Shown: in pieces, positions 4,655-6,918 of the stretch
How the letters are laid out: each line of letters starts with the position of its first letter
How positions within the stretch are numbered: the first letter of the stretch is position 1
From: JBBECF01 sp040881945
GTDB taxonomy: Bacteria > Pseudomonadota > Alphaproteobacteria > Dongiales > Dongiaceae
Assembly: GCA_040881945.1 (NCBI GenBank)
Contig: JBBECF010000044.1
Coordinates: 1 to 6,918, forward strand
DNA: 6,918 bases
Direction: 5' to 3'
Position numbers and translations under genes: made by a program
Notes under the pieces: generated by a model
Database searches by the model: none
The model's input: the letters and a program-made list of their open reading frames with translations, nothing else
Told to the model about the DNA's origin: nothing

Positions 4655-5917
4655 ATGCGACGCGTGGTCGTCACCGGCCTCGGCCTCGTCACGCCGCTGG
4701 GCGCCGGGGTCAAGACCGTATGGCGGCGGCTGATCGACGGCGAATCGGGCATCCGCGGGGTCCGGTCCTGCGACGTTTCCGACCTGCCCTGCAAGATCGC
4801 CGGCGAGGTGCCGACGGGCGAGGGCGAGGCCGGCCGCTTCATCGTCGACTCGGTCATCAGCCCCAAGGACCAGCGCAAGACCGACCCGTTCATCCACTTC
4901 GCGATGGGCGCGGCCACCGAGGCGGTCGAGGATTCCGGCTGGGCGCCGCCGGACGACGCGGCGCGCGAACGCACCGGCGTCATGATCGGCTCCGGCATCG
5001 GTGGGCTGCAGACGCTCTACGACACCTCCGTCCTACTGAAAGAACGCGGGCCGCGGCGGGTCAGCCCGTTCTTCATCCCGGCCTCGCTGATCAACCTCGC
5101 CGCCGGCCACGTCTCGATCAAGTTCGGCTTCCGCGGGCCGAACCACTCGGTCGTCACCGCCTGCTCCTCGGGCGCGCACGCGATCGGCGATGCCGCCCGG
5201 CTGATTGCGCTCGACGACGCCGACGCGATGGTCGCCGGCGGCGCCGAGGCGTCGATTTGCCGCCTGGGGATCGCCGGCTTCTCGGCGGCGCGGGCGCTAT
5301 CCACCGCCTTCAACGACGCGCCGGAGCGGGCGTCGCGGCCGTGGGACCGGGACCGCGACGGCTTCGTCATGGGCGAAGGCGCCGGCGCCGTCGTGCTCGA
5401 GGAGCTGGAGCACGCGCGCCGGCGCGGCGCCCGCATCTATGCCGAGCTGATCGGCTACGGCCTGTCCGGCGACGCCTATCACATCACCGCACCGGCCGAG
5501 GACGGCAGCGGCGCCTATCGCGCCATGCAGGCCGCGCTCAAGCGGGCCCGCCTCGATCCGGCGGACATCGATTACATCAACGCGCACGGCACCTCGACCC
5601 CGCTCGGCGACGAGATCGAGCTCGGCGCGGTCAAGCGCCTGTTCGGCGCCGCCGCCTACAAGCTGTCGATGTCCTCGACCAAATCGGCGATCGGCCACCT
5701 GCTCGGCGCCGCCGGCAGCGTCGAGGCGATCTTCTCGATCCTCGCCATGCGCGACGGCGTGGTGCCGCCGACGCTCAACCTCGACAATCCGTCGCCGGGC
5801 TGCGACATCGACCTGGTGCCCAGGCAGGCCAAGCAGCGCAAGGTGCGCCGGGCGCTGTCGAACTCCTTCGGGTTCGGCGGCACCAACGCCAGCCTGATCT
5901 TCGTCGGCCCGCCCTGA
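4655..5917 (+). CDS. fabF: 3-oxoacyl-ACP synthase II (beta-ketoacyl-ACP synthase II)
   Basis: FabF condenses malonyl-ACP with acyl-ACP to lengthen the chain by two carbons, and in bacteria with the FabF type tunes chain length and unsaturated acid content. The 420-residue protein has a complete thiolase fold with the Cys-His-His triad: Cys170 in VVTACSSGAHAIG, His311 in INAHGTSTPLGD, and His348 in KSAIGHLLGAAG with Lys343 just before it. RRVVVTGLGLVTPLG opens the protein and SNSFGFGGTNASLIF closes it. TACSSGAH fits the FabF rather than FabB group. The ATG at 4655 begins the first conserved strand; GAGGG at 4639-4643 is a somewhat distant ribosome site. It lies 71 bp after acpP, the gap containing the hairpin, and 13 bp before mltG. 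Confidence 0.97.
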   Translation: MRRVVVTGLGLVTPLGAGVKTVWRRLIDGESGIRGVRSCDVSDLPCKIAGEVPTGEGEAGRFIVDSVISPKDQRKTDPFIHFAMGAATEAVEDSGWAPPDDAARERTGVMIGSGIGGLQTLYDTSVLLKERGPRRVSPFFIPASLINLAAGHVSIKFGFRGPNHSVVTACSSGAHAIGDAARLIALDDADAMVAGGAEASICRLGIAGFSAARALSTAFNDAPERASRPWDRDRDGFVMGEGAGAVVLEELEHARRRGARIYAELIGYGLSGDAYHITAPAEDGSGAYRAMQAALKRARLDPADIDYINAHGTSTPLGDEIELGAVKRLFGAAAYKLSMSSTKSAIGHLLGAAGSVEAIFSILAMRDGVVPPTLNLDNPSPGCDIDLVPRQAKQRKVRRALSNSFGFGGTNASLIFVGPP

Positions 5918-5930
5918 TCGCCGCTCCGGC

Positions 5931-6918
5931 ATGGGGCGTTTCGCCCGCCTGACCGTCCTACTTGTGGCCGTCGGACTCGCCGTCGCGGCGGGGGCCGTCG
6001 TTTGGGGGCTGTCCCGCTTCGAGCGGCCGGGGCCGTCGACGGCCGACACGACGCTGGTCGTGCCGCGCGGCGCCGGGGTGACGGCGATCGCCCGCCAACT
6101 CGGCCGCGCCGGCGTCGTCGAGCACTCCCTGATCTTCGCGCTGGGGACACGGCTGTTCGCCGGCGGCCGGCCGTTGCGCGCCGGCGAATACCTTTTCCCC
6201 GCCGGAATCGGCGCGCGCGCGGCGATGCAGCAGATGCTCGACGGCCGCACCGTGCAGCGCCGCCTGGTCGTCGCCGAGGGCCTGACCGCCGCCGAGGTCC
6301 TCGCCCTGGTCGCCGCCGCCGAGGGGCTCGAGGGCGAAGCGCCGCCGGCCGCCGAAGGCGCGCTGCTGCCCGAGACCTATTTCTATTCCTGGGGCGACGA
6401 CCGCGCCGCCCTGGTGGCGCGCATGGCGGCGGCGATGCAGGACACCCTGGCCGAACTGTGGGCGGCCCGCGCCCCCGGCCTGCCGCTGGACTCGGCCGCG
6501 GCGGCGCTGACCCTGGCCTCGATCGTCGAGAAGGAGACGGCGCTGGCAGCCGAGCGGCCGCGCGTCGCCGCGGTGTTCCTGAATCGCCTGCGCCGCGGCA
6601 TGAAGCTGCAATCCGACCCGACCGTGATCTACGCGCTCGCCGGCGCGGGCGGCGCGCTCGACCGTCCGCTCACCCGCGCCGACCTGGCCGCGCCCAGCCC
6701 CTACAACACCTACCTCAACGCCGGCCTGCCGCCGGGGCCGATCGCCAATCCCGGCCGCGCGGCGATCGCCGCCGTGCTGCAACCGGCCGCGACGCGCGAG
6801 CTCTACTTCGTCGCCGACGGCAACGGCGGCCACGCCTTCGCCGAGACCCTCGACGAGCACAACCGCAACGTCGCCGCCTGGCGCAAGCTGCGGGCGCCGG
6901 ACGCCGCCGCCCCGCCGC
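5931..6918 (+). CDS. mltG: Endolytic murein transglycosylase MltG (cut by right edge)
   Basis: MltG (YceG) is an inner-membrane lytic transglycosylase that cleaves nascent peptidoglycan and is thought to end glycan-strand elongation. The 329 visible codons contain a short cytoplasmic start, one membrane segment at about residues 6-26 (LTVLLVAVGLAVAAGAVVW), a LysM-like region about 40-110 with VVPRGAGVTAIARQL, and the YceG catalytic domain. The hallmark LASIVEKETA is at 195-204, holding the catalytic Glu, most likely Glu200. RLRRGMKLQSDPTVIYAL, PYNTYLNAGLPPGPIANPG and LYFVADGNGGHAF follow. Nearly the whole family length is present; only the tail and stop lie off the edge. The ATG lies 13 bp after fabF with no evident Shine-Dalgarno, suggesting coupling to fabF. 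The fabF-mltG pairing is common in proteobacteria. Confidence 0.95.
   Translation, partial: MGRFARLTVLLVAVGLAVAAGAVVWGLSRFERPGPSTADTTLVVPRGAGVTAIARQLGRAGVVEHSLIFALGTRLFAGGRPLRAGEYLFPAGIGARAAMQQMLDGRTVQRRLVVAEGLTAAEVLALVAAAEGLEGEAPPAAEGALLPETYFYSWGDDRAALVARMAAAMQDTLAELWAARAPGLPLDSAAAALTLASIVEKETALAAERPRVAAVFLNRLRRGMKLQSDPTVIYALAGAGGALDRPLTRADLAAPSPYNTYLNAGLPPGPIANPGRAAIAAVLQPAATRELYFVADGNGGHAFAETLDEHNRNVAAWRKLRAPDAAAPP

Noticed and set aside
4720..5952. 410-codon plus-strand frame overlapping fabF
   Set aside because: It is a shifted-frame shadow of fabF with low-complexity arginine-rich sequence; fabF itself has the full Cys-His-His triad.
5958..6860. 300-codon minus-strand frame opposite mltG
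   Set aside because: It is antisense to a clear mltG, glycine- and arginine-rich, and has no recognisable motif.
1..6918. CRISPR array, tRNA, insertion sequence or phage element
   Set aside because: I saw no regularly spaced repeats, cloverleaf sequence, transposase or integrase frame, or flanking direct repeats in the window.

Overview
The window is GC-rich chromosomal DNA that looks alphaproteobacterial, probably Rhodospirillales-like. This rests on the divergence of a ribosomal S6 gene from a fabD-fabG-acpP-fabF-mltG cluster and on the style of the proteins; it is inference, since no database search was possible. Most of the window is housekeeping DNA. I see no clearly new multi-gene system. 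The most interesting material is a compact toxin-antitoxin locus with an unusually readable control region, and several RNA or DNA regulatory structures.

Layout, left to right. Minus strand: rpsF (30S protein S6), of which only the first 87 codons lie in the window. It is preceded by a leader of about 120 nt that can fold into a candidate S6:S18 autoregulatory element, and by a sigma70-like promoter. Next, in transcription order higB then higA, is a RelE/HigB-type toxin with its HigA-type antitoxin. Their genes overlap by 8 nt and are driven by a promoter that carries two identical-geometry operators and appears to yield a leaderless toxin mRNA. Then comes cfa, cyclopropane fatty acid synthase, on its own and starting behind a strong Shine-Dalgarno sequence.

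A 158-bp divergent control region separates cfa from the plus-strand cluster. It contains a TTGACA promoter for fabD and two inverted repeats. The plus-strand cluster is fabD (malonyl-CoA:ACP transacylase), fabG (3-ketoacyl-ACP reductase), acpP (acyl carrier protein), fabF (3-ketoacyl-ACP synthase II) and mltG (endolytic murein transglycosylase, running off the right edge).

How the genes work together: AcpP carries the growing chain, FabD loads malonyl units onto it, FabF condenses and FabG performs the first reduction. Cfa, divergently transcribed from the same control region, modifies the finished unsaturated phospholipid chains. MltG sets peptidoglycan strand length. A GC-rich perfect hairpin between acpP and fabF may help set their unequal expression. 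The higBA module and cfa sit between rpsF and fabD, which I recall as direct divergent neighbours in many alphaproteobacteria, so they may be later insertions.
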